Positions 54,039 through 63,177 of a stretch of DNA of 63,296 bases are shown piece by piece. Numbering within the stretch: position 1 is the first letter of the stretch; each line of letters starts with the position of its first letter. The stretch spans positions 1 to 63,296 of the forward strand of contig CABVRS010000005.1 of the NCBI GenBank assembly GCA_902500745.1, in the 5' to 3' direction. Source of the DNA: an uncultured Nitrospira sp. (GTDB lineage Bacteria; Nitrospirota; Nitrospiria; Nitrospirales; Nitrospiraceae). The notes beneath the pieces are model-generated. The model was not told the origin of the DNA. It saw nothing but the letters and a program-made list of their open reading frames with translations, and searched no databases. Position numbers and translations under genes: made by a program.

Positions 54039-56135
54039 CTAGGACGGCTGCGCCAATTCCAAATCGATTCGGACCGTATCGAGAGATTGCAGGCGGACAA
54101 ACGAATCCACCTCGTTCAGTCCCATCACAGGTACGGAATGCAACAGCCGATCACTAAGCCGCCGGAGGTGGCGGCGTACCGCTTGAGAACAAAGCACAAT
54201 CGGTTGTTGCCCTCGAGACGCAACCCGTTCGGCCGCTTGCTTCAAGTTGCTCAGAAGTTTATGCGAGAAGGTCGGGTCGAGGTTCAATGCGGCACCAGCC
54301 GGCAAGGCTGCCACTTGATCTGCTAATGACCGGTCGAGACGTGGGTCCAGCGTAATCACCTGGAGCGTACCGTCCGGCGCCTGATATTGCTTGGTGATGG
54401 TCCTGGCGAGCGATTGTCGGGCATACTCCGTCAAGATGTCCGCGTCTTTGGTGTTGGTCGCCTGGTCTGAAATGGCTTCCAGAATGGACCGGAGGTCTCG
54501 AACGGGGATCCCTTCTTTGAGGAGATTGCCGAGAACACGCACGACCGTCCCAAGCGGCAGCATCGTTGGAATGAGTTCTTCCACCAACTTTGGATGCGAT
54601 TTCCCGACTTCGTCCAACAAGGCTTGCACTTCCTGCCTTCCCAGTAATTCATGCCCATGGCGCTTGATCAACTCTGACAGATGCGTCGCGATGGCGGAAC
54701 TCGCATCCACCACCGTATACCCGGCCATCTGAGCTTGCTCGCGAGCATCCTCTGGGACCCAGAGCGCCGGTAAGCCGAATGCAGGCTCCTTGGTCTCAAT
54801 CCCCTGCACCAAACTCCGCTGACCGGTTCCGGGATCAATCGCCAAGAGGTGGCCAGGCACCACATCCGCCTTGGCGACCTCCACACCCTTTAAAATAATG
54901 GCATATTCGTTCGGACGCAGCTGCAGATTGTCACGAATGTGAATCGGCGGCACAACAAACCCCATCGATTCGGCAAATTGTCGACGTAATGCCTTTATCC
55001 GATCGAGCAACGCAGTCCCTTGCGTGCCCTCAACGAGCCCGATCAGTCCATACCCGACCTGGACCTCCATGAGATCGAGTGGCGTGACACGAGTTACCCC
55101 TTCCTCCACTTTGGCGGTGACAGGAGCTGGTGTTGGAGCTGCCTGAACCTGTTCCTGCTGATACAGATGGTAGGCAATCCAGGCGACCCCACTTCCCAAC
55201 AACAGGAAGGCCACATGAGGAAGACCCGGGACGAGGCCAAGCGCCAACAGAATACCTGCTGCCACTCCCACTGCTTTGGAGGACATCAACAGCTGGCGCG
55301 CCATCTCCCCGCCCAGATCGGTATCTGAAGCGGCGCGGGTCACGACAATACCGGCCGCCGTCGACACAATCAGAGCGGGAATCTGCGCGACTAATCCTTC
55401 ACCCACAGTGAGCACCGTATAGGTCTGCGCCGCCAGGCCCGGACTCATCCCCTGCTGCAGAATGCCGATCGCCAATCCACCGAGAATATTGACCAAAATG
55501 ATAATGACCGCTGCGATCGCATCGCCTCGAACGAATTTGCTGGCACCGTCCATCGCACCGTAAAAGTCCGCCTCCTCCGTGATCTCCCGGCGTCGGCGGC
55601 GCGCATCAGTTTCATTGATCAGGCCGGCGTTGAGATCGGCATCGATGCTCATCTGTTTCCCGGGCATCGCATCCAACGTGAACCGAGCCGCGACCTCAGC
55701 CACGCGCCCTGCGCCTTTCGTCACCACGACAAAATTGATGATGACGAGGATGGTGAACACAACCAGGCCGACGGTGTAATTCCCTCCCACAATAAAGTTT
55801 CCGAATGCCCGGATGACTTCCCCCGCAGCACCGGCTCCTTCATTGCCATGCAGCAGGATCAGTCTGGTCGACGCGATATTGAGGGACAACCGAAACAATG
55901 TGATCATGAGGAGAATCGAGGGAAACACCGAAAACTCGATCGGTCGCCGAACTTGAAGCCCGACGAGTAAGATGATGACCGAGAGGGTAATGTCGAAACT
56001 CAACAACAAGTCGAGCATGAACCGCGGTAACGGCAGCAACATCACCATAATAATGGCCACAACCCCGACGGACATCAGGATGTCCGGGTGTTTAAGAAAT
56101 TGCGGCGGTCCTACTGGTTCTGTTGCTGTTGCCAT
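54039..56135 (-). CDS. flhA: Flagellar export gate protein FlhA
   Basis: 698 residues. Eight predicted membrane helices in the first ~330, the FHIPEP signature (RFTLDAMPGKQMSIDADLNA), then the cytoplasmic ring domain (about 350-698) that docks chaperone-substrate complexes. Starts nine bases before flhF ends the gap; same operon. Confidence 0.97.
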   Translation of the reverse strand: MATATEPVGPPQFLKHPDILMSVGVVAIIMVMLLPLPRFMLDLLLSFDITLSVIILLVGLQVRRPIEFSVFPSILLMITLFRLSLNIASTRLILLHGNEGAGAAGEVIRAFGNFIVGGNYTVGLVVFTILVIINFVVVTKGAGRVAEVAARFTLDAMPGKQMSIDADLNAGLINETDARRRRREITEEADFYGAMDGASKFVRGDAIAAVIIILVNILGGLAIGILQQGMSPGLAAQTYTVLTVGEGLVAQIPALIVSTAAGIVVTRAASDTDLGGEMARQLLMSSKAVGVAAGILLALGLVPGLPHVAFLLLGSGVAWIAYHLYQQEQVQAAPTPAPVTAKVEEGVTRVTPLDLMEVQVGYGLIGLVEGTQGTALLDRIKALRRQFAESMGFVVPPIHIRDNLQLRPNEYAIILKGVEVAKADVVPGHLLAIDPGTGQRSLVQGIETKEPAFGLPALWVPEDAREQAQMAGYTVVDASSAIATHLSELIKRHGHELLGRQEVQALLDEVGKSHPKLVEELIPTMLPLGTVVRVLGNLLKEGIPVRDLRSILEAISDQATNTKDADILTEYARQSLARTITKQYQAPDGTLQVITLDPRLDRSLADQVAALPAGAALNLDPTFSHKLLSNLKQAAERVASRGQQPIVLCSQAVRRHLRRLSDRLLHSVPVMGLNEVDSFVRLQSLDTVRIDLELAQPS

Positions 56136-56155
56136 TCTACGTGCCTACACAGTGC

Positions 56156-57235
56156 TCACGATGTGACGCCTCGAGCGCGGTACACAAACGCCAAGATCTC
56201 CGCCACGGCGCGATAGAGATCGTTGGGAATCTCTTTCCCGATATCGACCAGCTTAAAGATCGTCCTCGCAACGAACTTATTTTCAACGACCGCCACTCCA
56301 TGATGCCGCGCCAGCTCTCGGATACGCTCCGCAATCAGACCGGCGCCTTTCGCGACCACGACCGGCGCCGACATCCTGGCCGTGTCATATTTCAGCGCGA
56401 CGGCCAAGTGTGTCGGGTTTGTGATCACCACATCCGCCGTCTTCACCGCAGCCATCATGCGCTTCTTCGTGAGCTCTCGCTGGACAGTCCGTACCCGACT
56501 CTTGATCAGCGGGTCGCCTTCCGTGGATTTGTGCTCTTCCTTGATCTCTTCCTTCGACATGCGTAGACTTCGTTCCCATTCATAGCGCTGATAGAAATAG
56601 TCGAGCACGGCGAGCACGGCGACCGCTCCAGAGACGGCCAACCCGACTTTGAGCGCCAATTGACCGGTCACCTGCAAGACGGACCCCATATCGAACTCGA
56701 TCAATTCAGGAATCCTTAGGATGTCGTAGCGTACGACCCAGATGCCGACACCCGTCACAATTGCGATCTTCAGCAGGCCTTTGATCAATTCCATCACGGA
56801 ACGGAAGGAGGCCAGCTTGGAGAGCCCCTTGATCGGATTGATACGGGAAAACTCCAATTGCAGTCCATCTGATTTCCATAACAAGCCTGTCTGCAGCAGA
56901 GACGCTGCGCCGCCCAGCACCCATACCCCCACGACAATCGGGAGACTCAACGCGAAGACCGTGAGCCCTGCCTGAATCACAACCGTATAGACCTGTTCAA
57001 TCGACATCCCAGCGTAAAATTCGACCGGAAAGGAGAGCGTTAGACCTTGCCGTGTCATCTCCGTCATTCGCTGAAGACCGACCGGCAACATAGCGGCCAA
57101 CAAGCCAATGCCGCCCAAGAGAATAGCCGCCGTTGACACGTCGCGGCTCATGGCGACCTGCCCTTTTCTGCGCGCATCCTCCTTTCGCTTCGGAGTCGCC
57201 GGCTCTGTCTTGTTCGACTTATCGTCGTCAGCCAT
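56156..57235 (-). CDS. flhB: Flagellar export switch protein FlhB
   Basis: 359 residues. Four membrane helices, then the autocleavage motif NPTH (VVITNPTHLAVALKYD), where cleavage between N and P switches export from rod-hook to filament proteins. Start DKSNKTEPATPKRKEDARRK is typical. Overlaps fliR by eight bases. Confidence 0.97.
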   Translation of the reverse strand: MADDDKSNKTEPATPKRKEDARRKGQVAMSRDVSTAAILLGGIGLLAAMLPVGLQRMTEMTRQGLTLSFPVEFYAGMSIEQVYTVVIQAGLTVFALSLPIVVGVWVLGGAASLLQTGLLWKSDGLQLEFSRINPIKGLSKLASFRSVMELIKGLLKIAIVTGVGIWVVRYDILRIPELIEFDMGSVLQVTGQLALKVGLAVSGAVAVLAVLDYFYQRYEWERSLRMSKEEIKEEHKSTEGDPLIKSRVRTVQRELTKKRMMAAVKTADVVITNPTHLAVALKYDTARMSAPVVVAKGAGLIAERIRELARHHGVAVVENKFVARTIFKLVDIGKEIPNDLYRAVAEILAFVYRARGVTS

Positions 57236-58016
57236 GTCCCAACGCTTTCAGAAGGGCCTGAATCGTTAATTGGAGACGTTCCATCTCGCGAGCCAAGAGG
57301 TTCACCGTAAACGACATCGAGAGCGCCAGCACGGCCAGTCCACCGGCAATCGTGACAGGAAAGCTTATAACAAACACATTGATTTGACTGACCGCTCGTC
57401 CCAGTATGGCCAACAGAAGATTAATGATGAAAATCACGACAAGCACGGGTGCGGCCAACTTCAAGCCAAGTACAAACATGTTCTGAGAAAGGCGGAGAAC
57501 ACCATCTCCCACTTCCCCCGGAAGGGACGCCCCAAACGCCGGAATGGCGTCATAGCTTGACAGAATGGTCGCGACCAGAAACATGTGGCCATTGAGTGAG
57601 AGAAACACCAGCGATGCCAGCAAGGTAAAGTACCGACCGATGATCGGAGTCTGTTGCGCCGTCGCCGGATCAAACAGTTGGACCACACCAAACCCCATTT
57701 GAACACCGATCAATTCGCCCGCTACCTCAAGCGCGCTGAAAAACAACCGAACCGCCAGCCCGACGGTCAACCCAATCATCAGTTCACTGACAAGTCCTGC
57801 AGCAAGCGCGAGCGGGTCATAGGGTACGACCGGAAGACGCACCATCGGAGCCAACAACACCCCCAAGGTCAGAATCAGAGCGATCTTGACTTTCTGTGGA
57901 ACTGCCTGGCCGCTCAAGACAGGGAACGCTGCAAGCAGGCCCCCGATCCTGGAAACAAGGACCAAGAACGCTTGGAATTCAGGAAGCAGAATGTGGATCG
58001 GCTGCGTTACGCTCAT
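57228..58016 (-). CDS. fliR: Flagellar export gate protein FliR
   Basis: 262 residues, six predicted membrane helices. RIGGLLAAFPVLSGQAVPQK VKIALILTLG at the N-terminus and PVLVVIFIINLLLAILGRAV are FliR signatures. Part of the FliPQR pore. Confidence 0.96.
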   Translation of the reverse strand: MSVTQPIHILLPEFQAFLVLVSRIGGLLAAFPVLSGQAVPQKVKIALILTLGVLLAPMVRLPVVPYDPLALAAGLVSELMIGLTVGLAVRLFFSALEVAGELIGVQMGFGVVQLFDPATAQQTPIIGRYFTLLASLVFLSLNGHMFLVATILSSYDAIPAFGASLPGEVGDGVLRLSQNMFVLGLKLAAPVLVVIFIINLLLAILGRAVSQINVFVISFPVTIAGGLAVLALSMSFTVNLLAREMERLQLTIQALLKALGHG

Positions 58017-58024
58017 CGTACTGT

Positions 58025-58294
58025 TTAGTGCACGTAATTAGGAATATTCATAAGCAGATTCGACATATAGGTCGTCATCACATTCAACATCCACGGGAGA
58101 AACACAAGAAGAGCTCCGAAGAGAGTCAGCACTTTCGGCACAAAGGTCAACGTCGCTTCGTTCAACTGCGTCATGGCCTGCAGTGCGCTGATGGCCAGAC
58201 CAATGAACAGACTCAGCCCCAGAATCGGAGAAGATACGAGCAACGTTGTTTCCAGTGCTTGCCTGCCTAACTCCGTGACCATCTCCGGCGTCAT
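58025..58294 (-). CDS. fliQ: Flagellar export gate protein FliQ
   Basis: 89 residues with two membrane helices: VTELGRQALETTLLVSSPIL and FVPKVLTLFGALLVFLPWML. Exact family length. Nine bases before fliR. Confidence 0.96.
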   Translation of the reverse strand: MTPEMVTELGRQALETTLLVSSPILGLSLFIGLAISALQAMTQLNEATLTFVPKVLTLFGALLVFLPWMLNVMTTYMSNLLMNIPNYVH

Positions 58295-58390
58295 GTGCTT
58301 CCTCCTTATGCTGGCTTGTCACCGCGCGGTGTACTGCCGTCGAGTGTGCTGCCTGGAGCCTATTTCAATATTCCCAACCAACGGACTCAC

Positions 58391-59158
58391 TCACTGAAAG
58401 CTTCGTACCATCGACCCCACCACCAAATACCATCCATCGGCTAAGACAAAGAGAATCAACTTGAACGGAAGCGAGATCACTACAGGAGGCAGCAACATCA
58501 TGCCCATCGACATGAGAATACTCGCGACCACCATATCGACGATCAGAAAGGGAATGTAGATCAAAAATCCGATTTGAAACGCGATCCGAAGCTCGCTGAG
58601 AATAAACGCGGGGATGATGGCATGGGTCGGGACATCCTCCACTCGTTCCGGCTTCTGAATTTTGCTCAATGTGATGAACAGTTCCAGATCCTTGTCCCGT
58701 ACCTGCCGCAGCATGAACCCTCGTACCGGCTCGCTCCCCTTTTTCCATGCCTCTTCATATGAGATCTGCTCGGCCATAAGCGGTTGCAACGCGCTGCTGT
58801 ACACGGCCTGACCGACCGGAGCCATGATGAACATCGTCAAGAACAACGCCAAAGACAGCAACACTTGATTCGGAGGAACCGCCGGCGTGCCGAGCGCCTG
58901 ACGCAGGAAGGACAGCACAATGACGATCCTCGTGAACGACGTGACCATAATGAAGAGGGCCGGTGCGAGAGACAGCACCGTGAGAAGGATCAAGATTTGA
59001 ATAACGACGGCCGTCTGTTTGGGGCCGCCTGATCCAAAATCAAGACTGACGGACGGACCGCTCGCCACTGCATCCGATAGCGGCAGCAAGAGAAACACTG
59101 CCGCACAGACGCCACTTACCCACAAAATGCTCGTCCGCCATTTTCGATTATGATTCAT
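58391..59158 (-). CDS. fliP: Flagellar export gate protein FliP
   Basis: 255 residues from ATG 59158, with AAGG six bases upstream; it overlaps the fliO stop by 11 bases. Cleavable signal (ILWVSGVCAAVFLLLPLS), then LSLAPALFIMVTSFTRIVIV, LRQALGTPAVPPNQVLLSLA, and IPFLIVDMVVASILMSMGMM, all FliP signatures. A frame extending upstream is an artefact inside fliO. Confidence 0.97.
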   Translation of the reverse strand: MNHNRKWRTSILWVSGVCAAVFLLLPLSDAVASGPSVSLDFGSGGPKQTAVVIQILILLTVLSLAPALFIMVTSFTRIVIVLSFLRQALGTPAVPPNQVLLSLALFLTMFIMAPVGQAVYSSALQPLMAEQISYEEAWKKGSEPVRGFMLRQVRDKDLELFITLSKIQKPERVEDVPTHAIIPAFILSELRIAFQIGFLIYIPFLIVDMVVASILMSMGMMLLPPVVISLPFKLILFVLADGWYLVVGSMVRSFQ

Positions 59159-59555
59159 GAACGCCCTTATCATACGTGACAGGGACGGCTGAACGACGCC
59201 GAAGCCAAGATGCCAAGACCGTATCCTGTATCGATGAGGTCTGCGGAGGTGATGACTCCGCCGTACGTGCCAATAACTCTTGCAATTGCGTCGAATCATT
59301 GAGACGCCCTAGCGGAACAAGATCGGTTGCCGTCGTTCCCACGATCAAATACTCGCCGGCGACCGCTACAAGCGTCACCGTCTTGCGCGGCGCGATGTAT
59401 CCCGTTCCCAGGACTTGAACAAGCGGACGCCCTCCATCTACCCCCAAACGGTGCCCCATCACGCGACGAAAGATGACTGTCGCAATCCCAATCAGCACCA
59501 GCACAATGGCCAAGGCGGAGATGGTGCGAAAGAGGCTTTCCCATAGATCAATCAC
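59148..59555 (-). CDS. fliO: Flagellar export assembly protein FliO
   Basis: 135 residues from GTG 59555 (GAGGG seven bases upstream). One membrane helix near 10-32 (ISALAIVLVLIGIATVIFRR), then the FliO domain (LVQVLGTGYIAPRKTVTLVA VAGEYLIVG). Helps assemble the FliPQR pore. Between fliN and fliP. Confidence 0.9.
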   Translation of the reverse strand: MIDLWESLFRTISALAIVLVLIGIATVIFRRVMGHRLGVDGGRPLVQVLGTGYIAPRKTVTLVAVAGEYLIVGTTATDLVPLGRLNDSTQLQELLARTAESSPPQTSSIQDTVLASWLRRRSAVPVTYDKGVHES

Positions 59556-59574
59556 AACTGTTCCCTCAGACCGG

Positions 59575-59943
59575 TCAACGAAGCTGTTGCACGCGCTCCG
59601 CGGCGCTGACGACATCCGTCAGCCGAATACCGAATTTCTCATTCACGACTACCACCTCACCGCGAGCAACCAGTTTGTTGTTGACCATCACTTCCATCGG
59701 TTCCCCGGCCAATTTATCCAGTTCAATGACGGAGCCTTGGGCCAGTTGCAACAGATCGCGGATCGCCATCTTGGTCGACCCGACGTACACAGCCACGCTC
59801 ATCGGGATGTCCAGAAGAAAGTCCATATTTTTCTGGGCTCCTCCTGTTTCCACCCCTTGAACCGACGGAAATGAGGCAGGCTGAGGTGACGCTTTGCCCC
59901 CCGCTTGAGGATCTGTGTGCATTGCAGATTCCGAGTCAGCCAT
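59575..59943 (-). CDS. fliN: Motor switch protein FliN
   Basis: 122 residues. Variable N-terminal 38 residues, then the SpoA domain: LLDIPMSVAVYVGSTKMAIR, GSVIELDKLAGEPMEVMVNN, ARGEVVVVNEKFGIRLTDVV. Forms the lower C-ring and binds CheY-P. Confidence 0.97.
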   Translation of the reverse strand: MADSESAMHTDPQAGGKASPQPASFPSVQGVETGGAQKNMDFLLDIPMSVAVYVGSTKMAIRDLLQLAQGSVIELDKLAGEPMEVMVNNKLVARGEVVVVNEKFGIRLTDVVSAAERVQQLR

Positions 59944-59968
59944 AATCGCTCTCTTTGTTCTGTGAAGA

Positions 59969-60943
59969 TTACTGCATCGCTTTGGTCACACGGCACGCAT
60001 GATTGCCCTTATAGATACCGGGACTGCCCTGAAACTTGTGATAGCCTTCGATATAGCAATCGAGCGGGTCGCCTGGACGCTGATCAAGCAGGATGACGTC
60101 TCCGGCTGAGAAGTTCATCACATCCTTCACCGTGACCGTGGCGGTCCCGAGTCGTACCGCGATCGGAAGAGGACATTCTTGCAATCGCTCACGGAATCGC
60201 TGACTCCAGTCACCATTCTGGTCCACTTGATCAGACATGATCCCGGAATAGAGTTTTTCCTTGATAGGCTCGAGCATGGTGTAGGGATAGACGACATACA
60301 GCTCGCGTGCTGTTTCTCCCAACACGACTTGCAACGTAACAACCACCACAATCTCAGATGAAGTGACCACCATGGCGAACTGAGGATTACTTTCAGATCG
60401 CAAATACTCTACCTTCACCGGCACGACGGCATGCCACGCCTTCTCAAGGTCGACAAGAGCCTGGAGCAGTAACTTCTTGATGATCCTTAATTGAACAGGG
60501 GTGAAATCCCGTCCTTCCGGCTTCACATGTGTTTGACCTTTCCCACCGAAGAAATAATCCACGATCAAATACACCAGGAATGCATCCATCACGAACAGGG
60601 CGCTGCCTCGTAACGGTGGCATATGAAACACGTTTAAGGACGAGGGCATCGGTACCTTCTTTAGAAATTCGCCGAACTTAATCACCTGCGTCCCGACGAC
60701 GACGAACTCGACCGCATCGCGAAACATGTTGGTCCACACAATGGACTGACGGCGAATGAACCGATCGTTGATCATCTCCATGGTCGGCATTCGACCGCGA
60801 ATGATCCGCTCTTGGTTGAACAAATCGTATTGCGTGACGCCTTTTGCGACTGCCTCACTTTCCTTGGGAGCCGTATCGACTTCTCCCGATACCACTCCTT
60901 TCAAGAGCGCATCGATCTCGTCTTGAGAGAGAATTTTTTCCAT
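59969..60943 (-). CDS. fliM: Motor switch protein FliM
   Basis: 324 residues. The N-terminal EKILSQDEIDALLKGV is the CheY-P-binding peptide. Middle CheC-like domain and C-terminal SpoA domain (DVMNFSAGDVILLDQRPGDP) are present. Upstream of fliN in the standard order. Confidence 0.97.
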   Translation of the reverse strand: MEKILSQDEIDALLKGVVSGEVDTAPKESEAVAKGVTQYDLFNQERIIRGRMPTMEMINDRFIRRQSIVWTNMFRDAVEFVVVGTQVIKFGEFLKKVPMPSSLNVFHMPPLRGSALFVMDAFLVYLIVDYFFGGKGQTHVKPEGRDFTPVQLRIIKKLLLQALVDLEKAWHAVVPVKVEYLRSESNPQFAMVVTSSEIVVVVTLQVVLGETARELYVVYPYTMLEPIKEKLYSGIMSDQVDQNGDWSQRFRERLQECPLPIAVRLGTATVTVKDVMNFSAGDVILLDQRPGDPLDCYIEGYHKFQGSPGIYKGNHACRVTKAMQ

Positions 60944-60954
60944 GGTATAGGCTT

Positions 60955-61506
60955 TTACTGCACGACGAAGTCGGTGAAGTACGCAGAACGGACACCGGGT
61001 TTAGGAAGGAGACCATTGATTCGTTGCGTGATTTCGTCGCGCAGCTGAAATTTCCCTTGTGTCGTTCTCACGGCATTCACATCCTTACTGCTGAGCAGAA
61101 CGAGCACGGCATCTCGGACTTGAGGAACTCGTGCCGTCAGGTCACTCGAAACTGCGTCACTTTCCACCTCAAGCTTGATGGTCAGCTTCAGGTAACGGAC
61201 CTCCGGTGTATCCGCAAGATTCACAATGAATGGGTCTAAATCGACCATGACTCCCGGTGCGGTCGTCTGACCGTGCTTCCCTCCGGTTCCGCTATGAGAT
61301 TCGGACTTTGCTGCAGTGTCGCTCTTATGCTCTTCAGACGTTTCTGATGCTTTCTCCGACCCACCTAGGAATTTGACCGCCACCACAGCCCCCCCCACGC
61401 CGAAGACGAGGGCCGCAACGCAGACGATAATGAGTAGTTTGATCGGAAACGCTGGAGCGGGGGCCGCTACTGAAGCTTTTTCATCTGCTGCGGCTGTATC
61501 TGCCAT
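60955..61506 (-). CDS. fliL: Flagellar basal-body protein FliL
   Basis: 183 residues. Cytoplasmic N-terminus, one membrane helix about 22-46 (PIKLLIIVCVAALVFGVGGA), linker rich in Ser/Lys/Glu, and the periplasmic FliL domain (VDLDPFIVNLADTPEVRYLK LTIKLEV). Supports the stator. First gene after the sigma-54 promoter. Confidence 0.95.
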   Translation of the reverse strand: MADTAAADEKASVAAPAPAFPIKLLIIVCVAALVFGVGGAVVAVKFLGGSEKASETSEEHKSDTAAKSESHSGTGGKHGQTTAPGVMVDLDPFIVNLADTPEVRYLKLTIKLEVESDAVSSDLTARVPQVRDAVLVLLSSKDVNAVRTTQGKFQLRDEITQRINGLLPKPGVRSAYFTDFVVQ

Positions 61507-61546
61507 AACTCCTCCTCGAGTGACTCGTTGGCCAGCTCAGGGAGGT

Positions 61547-61562
61547 TGCAATGCATATGCCA
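61547..61562 (-). promoter_or_regulatory. Sigma-54 promoter of the fliL-to-fliA operon
   Basis: Minus-strand TGGCAT-ATGCA-TTGCA: invariant GG and GC ten bases apart, and the -12 TTGCA is perfect. It lies 41 bases before fliL, in the 290-base gap after flgE, which has no gene. Confidence 0.8.
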
Positions 61563-61753
61563 TTATTTTCGTCCGTGCCATCATCGGAACGACTCTGAAT
61601 CTATACACTCGACGCGCAGTTACAGCGGAGGCTTACTCGGAGGACGCCGATTCCTCGGCTCTTCGTCAAGCAATCCATTGACACCGTCAACAAACTGACG
61701 CTGTGGGAAGCGGCGAGGTCTCAGGTGGGGATACTGCGTCGCACGTTGAACGA

Positions 61754-61789
61754 TCGTGGCCTGCAACACGCACGTATCACAGGCCACGA
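61754..61789 (-). terminator. Hairpin after flgE
   Basis: TCGTGGCCTG and CAGGCCACGA form a perfect 10-bp stem with a 16-base loop, starting about nine bases after the flgE stop. No T-run follows on the minus strand, so termination would be factor-assisted or the structure may stabilise the 3' end. Confidence 0.55.
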
Positions 61790-61798
61790 CCTTAACGC

Positions 61799-63157
61799 TT
61801 ATCGTTTCAGATTGACCAATTCCTGGAGCACTTCGTCTGACGTTGTGATCACTCTTGAGTTAGCCTGAAACCCTCGCTGTGCTGCGATCATGTCGATAAA
61901 ACTTTCTCCAAGATCCACATTGGAGAGCTCAAGCGTATTGGCAAGAACTCGGCCGAGTCCAGCTGACGTCGCTGCTCCAACCAACGGTTGTCCGGACGTC
62001 CCTGATTCAGCGAAGGTGTTTTTCCCGGTTCGCACCAGACCCAACGGATCAGGGAATCGTGCCAGTGCCAGCTGCGCTAACGGACGAACCTGCCCGTTGG
62101 AAAATCTCCCGTTGATCATCCCGTTAGTCTCCACACTGAACGTCTGGAGTGCCCCGGCACCGAACCCGTTTTGAGATTGCTGGACCAACCCTGAGGCGGC
62201 GCCGAATTGTGTCGAGAGATCGGTACCGGCCCCCCCATCGGTCGTCACACTCGTACCGAAGTTGAAGGCGATGGCCTGGTTCGGGGTGGCGCCGACAAAA
62301 TCGATCTGAGCTTGCCCCACGGTTCCTCCGGCAGTTCCTCCGGCAGTCCCGTCATCATAGCTCGTCACGACACTCTCCGTATCAAGCGCACCGGATGTAT
62401 TGAAGGTTAACGTACCCGATCCCAACCGCACGAGCCCCAAGGAAGCATTGACATTTGCCGCATTGTAATTGGCCGTGACGATCTCGTTCGTACTCCCCAC
62501 AATATTATAGGTCCACGTATTCGCTGCCGTTTTTGTAAAGTAGCTGGTGAGAAGATGACTGTTGCCCACAGAATCGTAGACCGTAAGCGATGTCGAGAAT
62601 TGGGCGGTACCGGCTGGATCTGCAAGCGAAAACGTCCCCGTCGTCGACTGTGAATTCAGGTTTGCACCGATATCGACGGTCGTGGTCGGATTCGGCGGCG
62701 CAGTAGTTGTCGGAAGCGTGACCCCGCTGATGCTGGCGGTAATCAAACCGCTGGTGTTGACTTGATACCCTTGGAGTAAGAATCCGCTTGGATCAACGAT
62801 GCGATTTTGGGCATCCAGATGAAACTGCCCTGCCCGAGAGTAAAAGGCCCCACCGCTGGTATCGCGAAGAATAAAGAACCCATTGCCGTCGATCGCCAAA
62901 TCAAGCGCGTTACTCGTGGTGCTCAGTGAGCCCTGGCTAAAGTTCCCCTGCACCCCGTTGAGCGCGACACCAAGACCCGTCTGAATTGCTCCGCCCGCGC
63001 CGCCGAGCGAAGAACTGATCAGGTCGGCAAAGACGGACCGACTGGACTTGAACCCGACCGTGCTCAGGTTCGCAATGTTGTTCCCAACGACGGACAATGC
63101 GTTCCCGTTCGCGTTGAGCCCACTGACGCCCGTAAATAGCGACGACAGAATTCCCAT
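61799..63157 (-). CDS. flgE: Flagellar hook protein FlgE
   Basis: 452 residues. N-terminal ILSSLFTGVSGLNANGNALS and VVGNNIANLSTVGFKSSR, C-terminal LELSNVDLGESFIDMIAAQR and GFQANSRVITTSDEVLQELV define a hook protein. The middle is Gly/Thr-rich, as usual for hook domains. Ribosome site AGGAGGG eight to nine bases upstream. Directly after flgD. Confidence 0.97.
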   Translation of the reverse strand: MGILSSLFTGVSGLNANGNALSVVGNNIANLSTVGFKSSRSVFADLISSSLGGAGGAIQTGLGVALNGVQGNFSQGSLSTTSNALDLAIDGNGFFILRDTSGGAFYSRAGQFHLDAQNRIVDPSGFLLQGYQVNTSGLITASISGVTLPTTTAPPNPTTTVDIGANLNSQSTTGTFSLADPAGTAQFSTSLTVYDSVGNSHLLTSYFTKTAANTWTYNIVGSTNEIVTANYNAANVNASLGLVRLGSGTLTFNTSGALDTESVVTSYDDGTAGGTAGGTVGQAQIDFVGATPNQAIAFNFGTSVTTDGGAGTDLSTQFGAASGLVQQSQNGFGAGALQTFSVETNGMINGRFSNGQVRPLAQLALARFPDPLGLVRTGKNTFAESGTSGQPLVGAATSAGLGRVLANTLELSNVDLGESFIDMIAAQRGFQANSRVITTSDEVLQELVNLKR

Positions 63158-63177
63158 CGGTACAACCCTCCTCTTTA

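Noticed and set aside
59159..59299. A 47-residue N-terminal extension of FliP
   Set aside because: It is arginine-rich sequence inside fliO in another frame; the signal peptide and ribosome site place the start at 59158.
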